The notes: a model not told the origin generated them from the sequence alone. Counted from the first letter of the stretch, positions 43,534-53,593 are shown. The stretch is 64,000 nt of DNA from Euzebyella saccharophila (GCF_014855495.1 NZ_JACYFJ010000001.1:310001-374000), one strand, 5' to 3'. A program made the numbers and translations.

Positions 43534-44823
43534 ATGAAAACTCTTTTCTTTTTGAAAGGCAAGTTTTGCCTTTTAACCATAATCATTTTATGCAATAGTT
43601 TTGAAAGCAATGCCCAAGAATTTCGCTACGGAGACCCTCTACCTGATGCTCCCGGGCTTGCGAAGCGGGGAAAATATGCCGTAGGGGTAAATACAATGGA
43701 GTTTACTCACAAAGACCAGGTAGACATTTTGAATTCCAAGAACGGGACAGACCCTTTGTACGACAGAAACCTCAAGGTGGAGGTATGGTATCCATCCCTA
43801 CCAAAAGAGGAAAGTGAGACAGTGATTTACGAAGAAGTTATGGGAACTCGCGGTGATACCCTAAGACCATTGATTCCTTTTCAATTTAAAGGCCGGGCAT
43901 ATAGGGATGCTGCCCCGGTTAGTACTGGTAAGTTTCCGCTGGTAGTGGTTTCCCATGGCTATGTAGGCTCTAGATACTTGATGACGTATTTGACCGAGAA
44001 CCTAACTTCCAAAGGATATGTGGTAGTCGCCATAGACCATACCGATTCCACCTTTAAAGACGCTAATGCCTTTTACAGTACGCTTTTGAATAGGGCCAAG
44101 GACATTCGTTTTATCATACAGTCCATGACCAACCTGAAAAACAATGAACTTTCAAACATTATTGATAGTGATAATATAGGAATCATAGGATATTCCATGG
44201 GGGGTTACGGTGTTCTCAATGTAGGCGGAGCGGGTTATTCCGACGGCCTTACGGCATTTTTTGGCCAAATGACCGGGGGAAGCAAAGCCATTGCCGATTT
44301 GACCGCTAGCAATACGGAATATCAAAAGATGAAAGACTCCCGAATTAAAGCGGTAGTGGCTTTTGCCCCGTGGGGAATGGAGCGTGGCGTTTGGGATTTG
44401 GAAGGATTAAAAGGGCTTACCGTACCTACCTTTTTTGTTGCTGGTGACCAAGATGATATCTCCGGTTATGAAAAGGGAATCAAAGCCATTTATGACGGAA
44501 GCATTAATACTGACCGGTATTTACTAACTTATAAAAATGCCCGTCATAACGTAGCTCCCAATCCGCCCCCAGCAGAAGCCTTACAAGCAGGCCACCACTT
44601 AGATGAGTATTATCGGTACGCAGAGCCCTCATGGGACCAGCGTAAGATCAATAATGTCAACCAACATTTTGTGACCGCATTCTTGGGCACCCATCTCAAA
44701 GGGGAAGATTTTTCTAAATACCTAGACATTCCGGATAATTCCAATGACCAAGACTGGCCTGGATTTGTACCTAGATCATCAACGGGAATGGAATTACAGC
44801 ACAAAAAAAAGGCTTCTAACTAG
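43534..44823 (+). CDS. Exported alpha/beta hydrolase (PAF-acetylhydrolase-like)
   Basis: A 429-residue protein with a signal peptide (MKTLFFLKGKFCLLTIIIL, cleavage near SNAQ). The hydrolase fold shows the oxyanion region VVSHGYVGSRY, the nucleophile elbow GYSMGGYG near residue 220-227, FFVAGDQDDISG with the acid and a late NARHNVAP with the histidine. The N-terminal VWYP motif and long spacing fit the platelet-activating-factor acetylhydrolase-like/dienelactone hydrolase group; a periplasmic lipid or carboxylester esterase is likely. Its 3' end overlaps the convergent MATE gene by 8 bases. Confidence 0.82.
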   Translation: MKTLFFLKGKFCLLTIIILCNSFESNAQEFRYGDPLPDAPGLAKRGKYAVGVNTMEFTHKDQVDILNSKNGTDPLYDRNLKVEVWYPSLPKEESETVIYEEVMGTRGDTLRPLIPFQFKGRAYRDAAPVSTGKFPLVVVSHGYVGSRYLMTYLTENLTSKGYVVVAIDHTDSTFKDANAFYSTLLNRAKDIRFIIQSMTNLKNNELSNIIDSDNIGIIGYSMGGYGVLNVGGAGYSDGLTAFFGQMTGGSKAIADLTASNTEYQKMKDSRIKAVVAFAPWGMERGVWDLEGLKGLTVPTFFVAGDQDDISGYEKGIKAIYDGSINTDRYLLTYKNARHNVAPNPPPAEALQAGHHLDEYYRYAEPSWDQRKINNVNQHFVTAFLGTHLKGEDFSKYLDIPDNSNDQDWPGFVPRSSTGMELQHKKKASN

Positions 44824-46207
44824 ATTGTGGTAATTGAAGGGTATTTTTAATCTCCTTACGCAAATACAAACCGGTGACGATAGTCGCCAATACATCAGCG
44901 GCAAAAAACGACAGCCACACTCCTAATTCATCCAAGAAAAAGGGAAGTGTCAATATTAGGGGAATAAAAAAGAAGCCCTGTCTTGTCAAGGTTAGCAAAA
45001 ATGCAGGAACAGCTTTTCCAATAGCCTGAAAATAGGCCGCACCGATCAATTGAAGCGCAATGATGGGCGTGGCCCCAAAAACTAGTCTCATTGCTAAGGG
45101 AATATGGTCCAACACATAAGCGTTCACCGCTAAATTTTCTGCGTATTGGTCCGCACTGTCGCTTAGAAAGAGGGAGGCTATTTCCTGAGGAAAAACCATT
45201 AATCCTATAAATACCAAAGCGGCCAAAAGAGAGGCATACCGGATAGCGGTATTGATAGACTCACGTACCCTTTGGTATTTTTTGGCGCCGTAATTGAAGC
45301 CGGCAATGGGTAAAAAGCCTTGCGTGACCCCAAAAACGGGAAACAGGGCGAACATTTGCATCCTCCCTATAATTCCGTAAACGGCCACCAAAGATTCTCC
45401 TCCCAAACCGAAAAGAATATTGTTCATTATCAAATACACCACACTGGTAGTCGCCTGTCTCGCCAGCGTAACAACCCCTAAAGAACCTATTTCCCTTACG
45501 ATTGGGATTTGCAGTGCCAAACTCTTCCAAGATAATTTCAATTCAGAATGTCCCGAAGCGAAAAAATAGCTGATGTACAAAAAGCAAAAAATATATCCTC
45601 CGGTGGTGGCCCATGCGGCACCTTTCATTCCCCAATCGAACCAATAGATAAAAACATAATCTAGCACCAGATTTGCAATGGACGGGATAATCATAGCAAC
45701 CATGGCGAATTTTGGCTTTCCTTCCGCGCGAATAACCGTATTGCCCATCATACTAAAAGCCAAGAACGGTATTCCGTAAAGTACGATGATGTAGTACGCT
45801 TTGGCCGGTTCAAAGATGCCTCCTTTTCCACCAAAGGCAGGTATAAGCACATCCACATAATAAAGGCCCAACAGGGCCATGCTCACCGTAATAAAAAGAG
45901 TTAAGGTTATCTGGTTCCCGAAGACAAGGGTGGCTTTTTGGTAATTATTGGAACCCAAAGCCCGGGAAATAATGCTAGATCCGCCAATACCAATTGCCAT
46001 ACCCAAGGCACCAATAAAGAAGGAAACCGGAAGTACTACGTTAATGGCCGCAATGGCAATGGCACCAATCCAGTTTCCCACAAAAATGGAATCGACCAGC
46101 ACATTTAACGACATTACCAAAATACCGATGGAAGCTGGCACGGCCTGTTTTACCAGAAGCTGACCTATGGGTTCCGAACCCAGTTGTTCCGCCGACACTT
46201 TCGCCAT
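44816..46207 (-). CDS. MATE family efflux transporter
   Basis: A 463-residue protein with about twelve transmembrane helices in two homologous halves. Family features: LVKQAVPASIGILVMSLNVLVDSIFVG in the first helix and the mirrored start GSLGVVTLARQATTSVVYLIM in the second half, near residue 240. MATE pumps export cationic drugs or metabolites in exchange for Na+ or H+. It lies downstream of ferrochelatase on the same strand (93-base gap with a weak hairpin). Confidence 0.9.
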   Translation of the reverse strand: MAKVSAEQLGSEPIGQLLVKQAVPASIGILVMSLNVLVDSIFVGNWIGAIAIAAINVVLPVSFFIGALGMAIGIGGSSIISRALGSNNYQKATLVFGNQITLTLFITVSMALLGLYYVDVLIPAFGGKGGIFEPAKAYYIIVLYGIPFLAFSMMGNTVIRAEGKPKFAMVAMIIPSIANLVLDYVFIYWFDWGMKGAAWATTGGYIFCFLYISYFFASGHSELKLSWKSLALQIPIVREIGSLGVVTLARQATTSVVYLIMNNILFGLGGESLVAVYGIIGRMQMFALFPVFGVTQGFLPIAGFNYGAKKYQRVRESINTAIRYASLLAALVFIGLMVFPQEIASLFLSDSADQYAENLAVNAYVLDHIPLAMRLVFGATPIIALQLIGAAYFQAIGKAVPAFLLTLTRQGFFFIPLILTLPFFLDELGVWLSFFAADVLATIVTGLYLRKEIKNTLQLPQSS

Positions 46208-46249
46208 TTAAATGCTATTGAGAATATTAGAGGCTATCATTAATTAACA

Positions 46250-46267
46250 TTATACCTTTTGGTATAA
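46250..46267 (-). terminator. Weak hairpin between hemH and the MATE gene
   Basis: Seven-base stem TTATACC / GGTATAA with a four-base loop, 33 bases after the hemH stop. There is no clear T-run, so partial read-through is likely. Confidence 0.35.
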
Positions 46268-46300
46268 GCTGATTAGCCATTCAAGCTTCAAAATTATAAC

Positions 46301-47335
46301 TTAAGAATGAGGCAGGGTGCCTGTTCGTTCCCAATTATTGACCCATTTGGCCATTAATTCTACCCACGAATCCCTATCGTTAAGACAAGGGATATGGATA
46401 TAATCGGTTCCGCCTGCTTCCAGAAATTGCTCTTTTCCTTCCATGGCAATTTCCTCCAAGGTCTCAAGACAATCGGAAACAAAGGCCGGCGTAATGACCG
46501 CTAATTTCTTCTTTCCTTCCTTCGGAAACCTTTCAAATTCATAGTCCGTGTACGGCTTCAACCATGGGTCGCCAGCCAATCTGGACTGAAACGAAGAACT
46601 CACTTTTTCTTCTATTAATCCCAGTTCGGCTTTTACCAATTCCGTGGTATCGTACACCTGATGCCTATAACAGGTATGATGTGCTACAGAATTCGTAAAG
46701 CAGCAGCTACCGTCAATTTTACAATGGTATTTGGTAGGATCGGACTTCTTTATGTGCCTTTCAGGAATTCCGTGATAGGAAAATAAAATATGGTCATAAT
46801 CAAAGCCTTCCAAGGCCTCCGAAATGGATTCGGAAAGTACTTTGATATAATCAGGATTCTTGTAAAACGCAGGGAGCGTGGTCAATTTCATATTCGGAAA
46901 GAACTCCTTCTGAACATCCATGGCCTTTACCACTACCGTTTCAAAGGAAGACATGGCATAATGGGGATAGAGGGGGACTATCATAACATCATCCACTCCT
47001 TTATCCTTAAGCTCCTGCATGGCATTTTTGATAGTCATGCTACCGTAGCGCATTCCTAAGGCCACTGGCATGGAGGTATGTTTTTTGAGCTTTTCAGTAA
47101 ACCGCTCTGAAATAACAATCAAGGGAGAACCTTCTTCCCACCAAATTTTTGAGTATGCTTCCGCGGATTTTTTAGGCCGGGTTTGAAGAATAATTCCCCG
47201 TACCAGGATATTACGCAGAACTTTATTCACATCGATAACCCGCTCATCCATCAAAAATTCGTCAAGATATGGTTTTACGTCCTTGGGGGTGGGGCTATCA
47301 GGTGAACCCAGATTTAATAATAGAACTCCTTTCAT
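46301..47335 (-). CDS. hemH: Ferrochelatase
   Basis: The ATG at 47335 (MKGVLLLNLGSPDSP) is the family's usual start; the frame extends to 47380 but the extra 15 residues look unlike the family. The 344-residue enzyme inserts iron into protoporphyrin IX. Features: LLNLGSPDSPTPKDVKPYL, the catalytic FSYHGIPERH near residue 185, TPAFVSDCLETLEEI, and the late HIPCLNDRDSW. A cysteine-rich insert Cx5CCx9C lies just after the catalytic His (KYHCKIDGSCC ... HHTC), which could hold an internal iron-sulfur cluster. A -7 box sits at 47409-47416. Confidence 0.93.
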   Translation of the reverse strand: MKGVLLLNLGSPDSPTPKDVKPYLDEFLMDERVIDVNKVLRNILVRGIILQTRPKKSAEAYSKIWWEEGSPLIVISERFTEKLKKHTSMPVALGMRYGSMTIKNAMQELKDKGVDDVMIVPLYPHYAMSSFETVVVKAMDVQKEFFPNMKLTTLPAFYKNPDYIKVLSESISEALEGFDYDHILFSYHGIPERHIKKSDPTKYHCKIDGSCCFTNSVAHHTCYRHQVYDTTELVKAELGLIEEKVSSSFQSRLAGDPWLKPYTDYEFERFPKEGKKKLAVITPAFVSDCLETLEEIAMEGKEQFLEAGGTDYIHIPCLNDRDSWVELMAKWVNNWERTGTLPHS

Positions 47336-47408
47336 GCAATTTTTCATTATCGGCCCAAGATAAAAGCTTGAATTCCTCACTTTATATCAGGCTTTACATT
47401 TACCGATG

Positions 47409-47416
47409 CAAAAATA
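47409..47416 (-). promoter_or_regulatory. -7 element before hemH
   Basis: Minus-strand TATTTTTG is a perfect match, 73 bases before the chosen hemH start, so a leader of about 65 bases would be made. Confidence 0.4.
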
Positions 47417-47549
47417 AGGCTTGAATATAAGCATATTGTCACTTTGGGTAAATACTTTTTGATAATACTATAGTTTACATCAATTTTAAAAGCATATGGA
47501 CACCTGAGCATTCTCATTTTTAGTATAATGGAAAACAAAAACCACTGCT

Positions 47550-48632
47550 ATGCTAAACAAATACATAGATTTATCAAGCAATTCCTTTTACTATCTTTTG
47601 GGAGCTATGGCAGCCCTTTTCGCCGCGTACTTTATACTGCTCTTCTTAATTCGCAGACTTGGTAAGAATCCAAAATATGTGTTGCCCATAGAGGCGGTAA
47701 AAAAAGTAAGTGCCCCCATTGGTCTTATCTTGTTTTCCATTTTTCTTAGATTGGACTCCCTTCGCACCTTACTAAATCTCTCTGACTATTCTTATTACTT
47801 TAGAAAAGCGAGTACCCTGCTCTTTATCTTCGCCTTTACGTGGCTTATTCTCACGGCCATTAAAATTGCGAAGCACCACATCATTGGCAAATATGACTTG
47901 GAAGCCTCTGATAACTATAGGGCCCGAAAGGTGACCACCCAATTTAATATTTTAGAACGAATTGTCATTTTCATTATCATCATTCTAGCGATAGGTTTTG
48001 CCCTTATGAGTTTTGAAAGTATCAGGGAAGTAGGTGTCAGTGTTTTTGCTTCGGCGGGAGTGGCAGGTATCATCATTGGTTTTTCTGCCCAAAAATTAAT
48101 AGGAACGATTTTGGCTGGTATACAAATTGCCATTGCCCAGCCTATAAAAATTGATGACGTAGTCATTGTGGAAGGGGAATGGGGCCGTATTGAAAAAATT
48201 ATGCTCACCTACGTGGTGGTCAAAATTTGGGACAAGCGTAGGCTCATAGTACCCACCACCTATTTTATTGAAAAGCCTTTTCAAAATTGGACCAAATCTT
48301 CGGCCGATATTTTGGCCACCGTTTTTCTTTATACCGATTACAAAGTGCCTTTTGATGCCCTACGGGAAGAGCTCACCAGCATTCTTAATAATACGGATTT
48401 ATGGGACGGCGAGGTCAATGTACTTCAGGTAACCGACACTAAAGCCAATTATGTGGAAACACGTGCACTCATGAGTGCCAAGGATTCTCCCACCGCGTGG
48501 GATTTACGCGTGCACGTACGAGAAAAACTGATTGTCTTTTTACAAGAAAACTATCCTGAAAGTTTGGCACGAACCCGTGTAAGTTTTGAAAGTTCATTGG
48601 CTGTTCAACAAGAAGAACAGATTGACACCTAA
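47550..48632 (+). CDS. MscS-like mechanosensitive ion channel
   Basis: A 360-residue membrane protein with about four helices in the first 180 residues; the pore-lining helix is seen at VSVFASAGVAGIIIGFSAQKLIGTILAGIQIAIAQPIKIDD (about 168-208), followed by the beta domain VVIVEGEWGRIEKIMLTYVVV and IVPTTYFIEKPFQNWTK. These channels release solutes on hypo-osmotic shock. It stands alone, with no tightly spaced neighbours. Confidence 0.9.
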   Translation: MLNKYIDLSSNSFYYLLGAMAALFAAYFILLFLIRRLGKNPKYVLPIEAVKKVSAPIGLILFSIFLRLDSLRTLLNLSDYSYYFRKASTLLFIFAFTWLILTAIKIAKHHIIGKYDLEASDNYRARKVTTQFNILERIVIFIIIILAIGFALMSFESIREVGVSVFASAGVAGIIIGFSAQKLIGTILAGIQIAIAQPIKIDDVVIVEGEWGRIEKIMLTYVVVKIWDKRRLIVPTTYFIEKPFQNWTKSSADILATVFLYTDYKVPFDALREELTSILNNTDLWDGEVNVLQVTDTKANYVETRALMSAKDSPTAWDLRVHVREKLIVFLQENYPESLARTRVSFESSLAVQQEEQIDT

Positions 48633-48667
48633 GTGAAATCAAATTATACTTGCATTGCAGAATTCCC

Positions 48668-48675
48668 TATTTTTG
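48668..48675 (+). promoter_or_regulatory. -7 element before the DUF1460 gene
   Basis: TATTTTTG matches TAnnTTTG, 16 bases before the ATG. Confidence 0.45.
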
Positions 48676-48691
48676 AGCAAACATCTTACCC

Positions 48692-49528
48692 ATGAGGACA
48701 GTCTCCCTATTGATATTTTTCGTTATACATTTTGCGAGCGCCCAACAAATTACCTGCTCCCCAGCAGATCAAAAGGCGGTTAAAGATAAATTAACTGAGA
48801 TTGATGGGCTTCAGGAAGATGATTTTGGAAAAACCTTAACCGCAATTGGGAAGACTTTTCTAAAAACCCCCTATGTTGCCAAAACCCTCGAAATAGGTGA
48901 TACCGAAACTTTAGTCGTTAACTTACAGGGGTTGGACTGTACCACTTACGTAGAAAACGTATTAGCATTTGGAAAACTTATAAAACAGGGAAAATCGGAT
49001 TTTGATGACTTTACAGATGCTCTTGAAACCATTCGGTATAAAGATGGAGCGTTGAACGGCTATGCTTCCCGACTTCATTACTTTTCAGAATGGATTGCCA
49101 ACAACGAAAAAAAAGGCATCATCAAGGACATCACCTCTGAAATAGGAGGAACAGAAATTAAAAAGGATATCAACTTTATGAGTACCCATAGAGACTTATA
49201 TCCATTTCTCACCGATGATACTAACTTCGAAAAAATAAAAGCCTCCGAAAATTATTTAAACAACCAAAGCATTTGCATCCTGCCCCAAGACCAAATTGCC
49301 GCTAATGAGCATCTTATCAAAAGTGGAGATATTATTGCGCTTACCACCTCCATTAATGGCCTGGATATTACCCATACCGGGTTCGCTACCAGAGAAAAGG
49401 ATGGACGTATTCATTTGCTACATGCCTCCACTGGGTCCATGGAAGTAGAAGTATCTAAAAAACCGCTTGCAGAATACTTAAAAAGCATTAAAAAGAATAC
49501 CGGTATCATGGTTGCCCGGCCACTTTGA
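48692..49528 (+). CDS. DUF1460 family NlpC/P60-like amidase
   Basis: A 278-residue protein with a signal peptide (MRTVSLLIFFVIHFASAQ). The catalytic Cys is C83 in GLDCTTYVENV; a His lies in ITHTGFATREKDGRIHLLHAS near residue 230, matching the papain-like Cys-His arrangement of the family. Members are periplasmic amidases that act on peptidoglycan fragments (N-acetylmuramoyl-L-alanine amidase-like). No recycling genes are nearby. Confidence 0.88.
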   Translation: MRTVSLLIFFVIHFASAQQITCSPADQKAVKDKLTEIDGLQEDDFGKTLTAIGKTFLKTPYVAKTLEIGDTETLVVNLQGLDCTTYVENVLAFGKLIKQGKSDFDDFTDALETIRYKDGALNGYASRLHYFSEWIANNEKKGIIKDITSEIGGTEIKKDINFMSTHRDLYPFLTDDTNFEKIKASENYLNNQSICILPQDQIAANEHLIKSGDIIALTTSINGLDITHTGFATREKDGRIHLLHASTGSMEVEVSKKPLAEYLKSIKKNTGIMVARPL

Positions 49529-49703
49529 TAGCAGTTTTACAAACCATGCAGTCTTTAACTTGCCTAACAATGGCACAAACATTAATAGTTCTCGTTCCAC
49601 GCCGAGTTCAAAAGGTAATTGGTCGGCGATTTTAATAGCAATCGCCCTTTTCTTAAACGAAAAAACTGACCCACGGGTCGGTTTCATAAAATCACTTTCT
49701 AGA

Positions 49704-52526
49704 TCACCTTTCCAAACAATAAAACAATCCACCTAAGAGATGTTGCCTAAAATCAGGCTCATCATAGGCCGAGTTGGAGTGTCCGCCAGCGGTATAAAAA
49801 ACTCGGCCGCCATCATATTCTTGATACCACGAAAAAGGGTGGTACGTTCCATTGGTTCCACCTTCATAAGTGCTTTCATCAAGCATTATTAAAGGATTGA
49901 TTCCTGAGTAAATGTCTTTAAAATTATACCATTCTTCTGTGCGCGACCAATTGCCCATTAAGTGAGCAGTTGAAGAATGATTCCTGTTCACGACTTCTAA
50001 ATTAGCTTCCTGAATTTTCGGGTGCCCATTAAAATAAGCACCTACCAATTGTCCGTACCAAGGCCAATCATACTCGGTATCCGTAGCGGCATGAACACCC
50101 ATAAAACTTCCCCCAGATTGAATGTAATTTTCGAACGCGGCTTGCTGGGTATTGTTCAGTATATCTCCTGTAGTATTTAAAAACACCACGACTTTGTATT
50201 GTGAAAGGTTGGTGGTATTGAAATCCCCACTATTTTCCGTCCGTATAACTTCAAAGTCATTGGATTGAGCCAGCGCTTGAAAAGTAACAACCCCTTTTTC
50301 TATGGAACCGTGCCTAAAACCCGCTGTTTTGGTGAAAACCAAAACCTTATCGGTCTCCGGAAGTTCTTCTGGAAGGGTCATTACAGAAACTCCTAAACTT
50401 TGACCTGATTCGTTGCCCTCCGCATCATAAGCGGTTACTTTATACCGATAGGTGGTTGCCGGAACAAGGCTAGAAATATCAAAGGCAGTAGATTGTACCG
50501 AAGCTATATTCTGATTGTTCTGATATATGTGGTAACCCGTGACTGCCGTATCATCGGTTGAAGCTCCCCAACTTAAACTTATGCTGGTTTGAGTTGACTT
50601 AACAACAGTCAAATTTTGTGGAATACTAGGGGGAGTATTATCCACTATCACCTCCTCCAAGGTGGTAATTTGTATAATTTCGCTGGTGGTCGATATATTT
50701 TCAGCTGCGTCCTTAGCTTTTACTTCAAAGGAATACTCGGTACTACTAGATAAACCGGTTGCTTGAAAGGACGTTCCGGTAACATCGGCTATTTCCACCC
50801 CGTTTTGATAGATAACATAAGAGGATACCGCCACATTGTCGGTGGCTGCTTCCCAACTTAGCCCAATTGTTGTTTCGGTAACCTCATCAGCAGAGATATT
50901 TTTGGGCGATGTTGGAGGTTCTTCATCCCTTGGTGAAATTACCTCAGCCAGAGTAGTCGCCTCAACGACCACACTTAAGTCCGACTCCAGTTGGTTCTCA
51001 CCAACTGCCCTCACCGAGAATTGGTAAACGGTTTCAGGCAACAAGTCCGTCACTGTCAAAGAACTGTTGGTAACGCTCAACTTAAATTCCCCATCTTGAT
51101 ACACCTTAAAAGAACTGACGGCTACACTATCTTCTACCACGCTCCAATTTAGTTCAACAGCATTTGAAGTCACATTGGAAACAGATATATCAACCGGTGC
51201 GGATGGTGCGGATTCTTCAATTGGTTGAGATGTTCTTTCCTCTGTTAATACGGATAGAGGTGCACTTGGCGAAGACTCTTTGCCTTCTTCAGTAACCAAG
51301 GAAACGGTAAACACATACGAGGTTATAGGTGATAGGGAACTGACACCATAAGAGGTATTGGTGGTATACCCAATAAATGCATCATCTTGGAAAACCCGAA
51401 ATTCCTTCACTGACAAAGAATCCGACGGCAATTGCCATTGTAGGGAAAGGGATTCCGCTCCTATCTCATTTGCTTCTAAATTATTTGGAGGCAACGGCGC
51501 TTCTACTATTGTGTCCTTCGCTTCTTCCGGAAGCGTTGTGAGCTGTAGAACTTCGGAAAAAGAAGATTCTCTTTCTTTCGTATCCCAGGCGGTAACCGAA
51601 AAACCGTAAGTCCGCTGTGGCTGTAAATCTTTCACCTGATAAAGGTTGTCTTTTACAATACCCAACAAAATGGAATCTTGATATACCCCAAAAGCGGCAA
51701 TTTCCAAACTGTCCGCCATAGCATCCCAAGTGAGATCTATGGAATTTGAGTCGATGTTAGTGCTTCGTAATCCTACAGGTGCGGGAGGCGGCAAGGTATC
51801 ATTCATAATTTCCAATGGGAGCGTACTAACCTCCACCTTATTACTGGGCTTGGTTACCTTATCTCGCCCATCAACGGCCACAACGTAAAAGGAATAGGTG
51901 CTTTCGGGAATTAAATCATGAACGGTATAATTAGTCTCCTTTTGGGCGGTGACCATGGTGGAGTCTTGATACAACCTAAATTCGTTAACAGAAGAAAGAT
52001 TGGAGTCCGTAGACCAGCTAAGTTGCGCTTTCGTAGCACTGATGGAATCCACCTTTAACTTTGGCGTCAACAAAAGTACGCTATAGGGGTTTAAACTATC
52101 CAAACTTACGGAATCACGCACAACGGAGTCCTGAGCTTTGGTCTTCACCAATAACTCCTCACTAAATTTTGATGTATTTCCCTCCTTATCGGTGGCCTGT
52201 ACCAAAAACTGATAGGACGTTTCAGGTTCAAGACTCTTGGCCACATACCTTGTAATGGTATCTCGAAACACTTCAATACTATCTTGATAGACCACATAAT
52301 TGGCAACTTGGGAATGATCGGTAGATTTCTCCCAGGTCACTATAGCTGATGAATCCGTAACCGTATCAACCGACAACCGTTTTGGAGGTTGCGGAAGCAC
52401 AATATCTGGCAAAATAGTGTCCTCAGGAACTACTTCCTCATCTTTCTGACAAGCGACAATGATAATGGACAATAAAAGAACAACAAGGGAAAGCAGGCCA
52501 TAAAGCGGTCTTTCTTTCATTTTCAA
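49704..52526 (-). CDS. Lipoprotein with seven fibronectin III domains and a ThuA-like domain
   Basis: A 940-residue lipoprotein: signal MKMKERPLYGLLSLVVLLLS with the acylated Cys near residue 27 (IVACQKDEEV). Seven fibronectin type III repeats follow (about residues 45-700), each with the xLSWxxxxD...Y.Iyq.g..i...t...v..L.p.t.Y.f.V.A.d pattern. The end (about 705-940) is a ThuA-like domain: VLVFTKTAGFRHGSIEKG, GSFMGVHAATDTEYDWPWYG, WYQEYDGGRVFYTAGGHS. ThuA-like proteins bind or process sugars; exact reactions are mostly unknown. Likely displayed at the outer membrane, with the FnIII arm as a spacer. Confidence 0.87.
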   Translation of the reverse strand: MKMKERPLYGLLSLVVLLLSIIIVACQKDEEVVPEDTILPDIVLPQPPKRLSVDTVTDSSAIVTWEKSTDHSQVANYVVYQDSIEVFRDTITRYVAKSLEPETSYQFLVQATDKEGNTSKFSEELLVKTKAQDSVVRDSVSLDSLNPYSVLLLTPKLKVDSISATKAQLSWSTDSNLSSVNEFRLYQDSTMVTAQKETNYTVHDLIPESTYSFYVVAVDGRDKVTKPSNKVEVSTLPLEIMNDTLPPPAPVGLRSTNIDSNSIDLTWDAMADSLEIAAFGVYQDSILLGIVKDNLYQVKDLQPQRTYGFSVTAWDTKERESSFSEVLQLTTLPEEAKDTIVEAPLPPNNLEANEIGAESLSLQWQLPSDSLSVKEFRVFQDDAFIGYTTNTSYGVSSLSPITSYVFTVSLVTEEGKESSPSAPLSVLTEERTSQPIEESAPSAPVDISVSNVTSNAVELNWSVVEDSVAVSSFKVYQDGEFKLSVTNSSLTVTDLLPETVYQFSVRAVGENQLESDLSVVVEATTLAEVISPRDEEPPTSPKNISADEVTETTIGLSWEAATDNVAVSSYVIYQNGVEIADVTGTSFQATGLSSSTEYSFEVKAKDAAENISTTSEIIQITTLEEVIVDNTPPSIPQNLTVVKSTQTSISLSWGASTDDTAVTGYHIYQNNQNIASVQSTAFDISSLVPATTYRYKVTAYDAEGNESGQSLGVSVMTLPEELPETDKVLVFTKTAGFRHGSIEKGVVTFQALAQSNDFEVIRTENSGDFNTTNLSQYKVVVFLNTTGDILNNTQQAAFENYIQSGGSFMGVHAATDTEYDWPWYGQLVGAYFNGHPKIQEANLEVVNRNHSSTAHLMGNWSRTEEWYNFKDIYSGINPLIMLDESTYEGGTNGTYHPFSWYQEYDGGRVFYTAGGHSNSAYDEPDFRQHLLGGLFYCLER

Positions 52527-52702
52527 GGGAAGGATTTAGGGTAAATACCAAGCTATAGTTTCTCGGAATACGAAGTTCTGAATTTCATCGATAAAAACGA
52601 ACTTTTTATCGAATATTTTGAAAAAAACTTAGAAATACCCCTAAAACACTGCCAAATCATCATTAAAAAACTGACTATCAACAAGAAACAGTTAACAACC
52701 CA

Positions 52703-53593
52703 TTAGCTATTTGTGGAGGCCATTAGGTACTTTTTAGGAGTGGTCCCATATTTCTTTTTAAACGCAGATATAAAATGGCTGGCAGTGCTGTATCCCACTT
52801 TTAGACCAACCTCATTTACATTATGCTGACCAGTTTCCAACATTTTACGCGCATATTCCATCTTATAATCAAAAAGAAAACTAAAAACAGAATCTCCATA
52901 AATCTGCTTAAAACCTTCTTTCAATTTTTTCAGGGATAGGCCTATTTCATCGGATAATTCGTTTAACGTAGGAGGTTCGGCCATTCGTGAAATAATAATT
53001 TCTTTTGCCTTTCTAATACGCCGTACATTATCCTCATCCACCAAAAAGGGACATTGCTCAATATCCGCATCATCACTTTTGTTAAAGTAAAGTGCTATAA
53101 GCTCATAAACCTTCCCCTTAATGTATAGTTCCTTGATAGATGGGTGCAAATTATAATTCATGATTTGGCTCAGCACCACTGCTATCGCAGGATTGACCCC
53201 CTCCTGGGAATAATATTTCTTGTCCTTGTTGTCGGCACTTAAAAAAGGAATGTAATCTGCCTCCTTTGAAAAAAGAGAGTGAAACTTTCGAATGGTCATT
53301 ACCACGGAGACCATCCAAGAATTTGGATTAAGCTCCAGATTCATTGGTAAATCCAGTTGCGTATTATAGAGTAAAAGGGAATTCTCCTCAGAAACCTCTA
53401 GGGCATATCTACCATCGTTAAATATAAATTTGGCATTACCTTTTAAACAGAAGTGAAATTGAATATAAGTACTATCAATATGCCTTACTACTTTTTGTTT
53501 TTCCAAACCATCATTCTGGATTTTCAAAACAAAAAAACCGTCTTCTATAAGCACCTCCTGAAATGAACCTTCAGCGACATTTTTACCAACCAT
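52703..53593 (-). CDS. AraC-family transcriptional regulator
   Basis: A 296-residue protein with an N-terminal sensor part and a C-terminal AraC double helix-turn-helix (about 195-292): MAEPPTLNELSDEIGLSLKKLKEGFKQIYG and VNEVGLKVGYSTASHFISAFKKKYGTTPKKYL. It is divergent from hemA with a 205-base gap, a position shared by many flavobacterial hem loci, so it may control heme synthesis (inference). The effector is unknown. Confidence 0.87.
   Translation of the reverse strand: MVGKNVAEGSFQEVLIEDGFFVLKIQNDGLEKQKVVRHIDSTYIQFHFCLKGNAKFIFNDGRYALEVSEENSLLLYNTQLDLPMNLELNPNSWMVSVVMTIRKFHSLFSKEADYIPFLSADNKDKKYYSQEGVNPAIAVVLSQIMNYNLHPSIKELYIKGKVYELIALYFNKSDDADIEQCPFLVDEDNVRRIRKAKEIIISRMAEPPTLNELSDEIGLSLKKLKEGFKQIYGDSVFSFLFDYKMEYARKMLETGQHNVNEVGLKVGYSTASHFISAFKKKYGTTPKKYLMASTNS

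Noticed and set aside
47336-47380. 15-residue extension of ferrochelatase
   Set aside because: Ferrochelatases of this group begin with the strand KGVLLLNLGSP; the extension adds no conserved residue.
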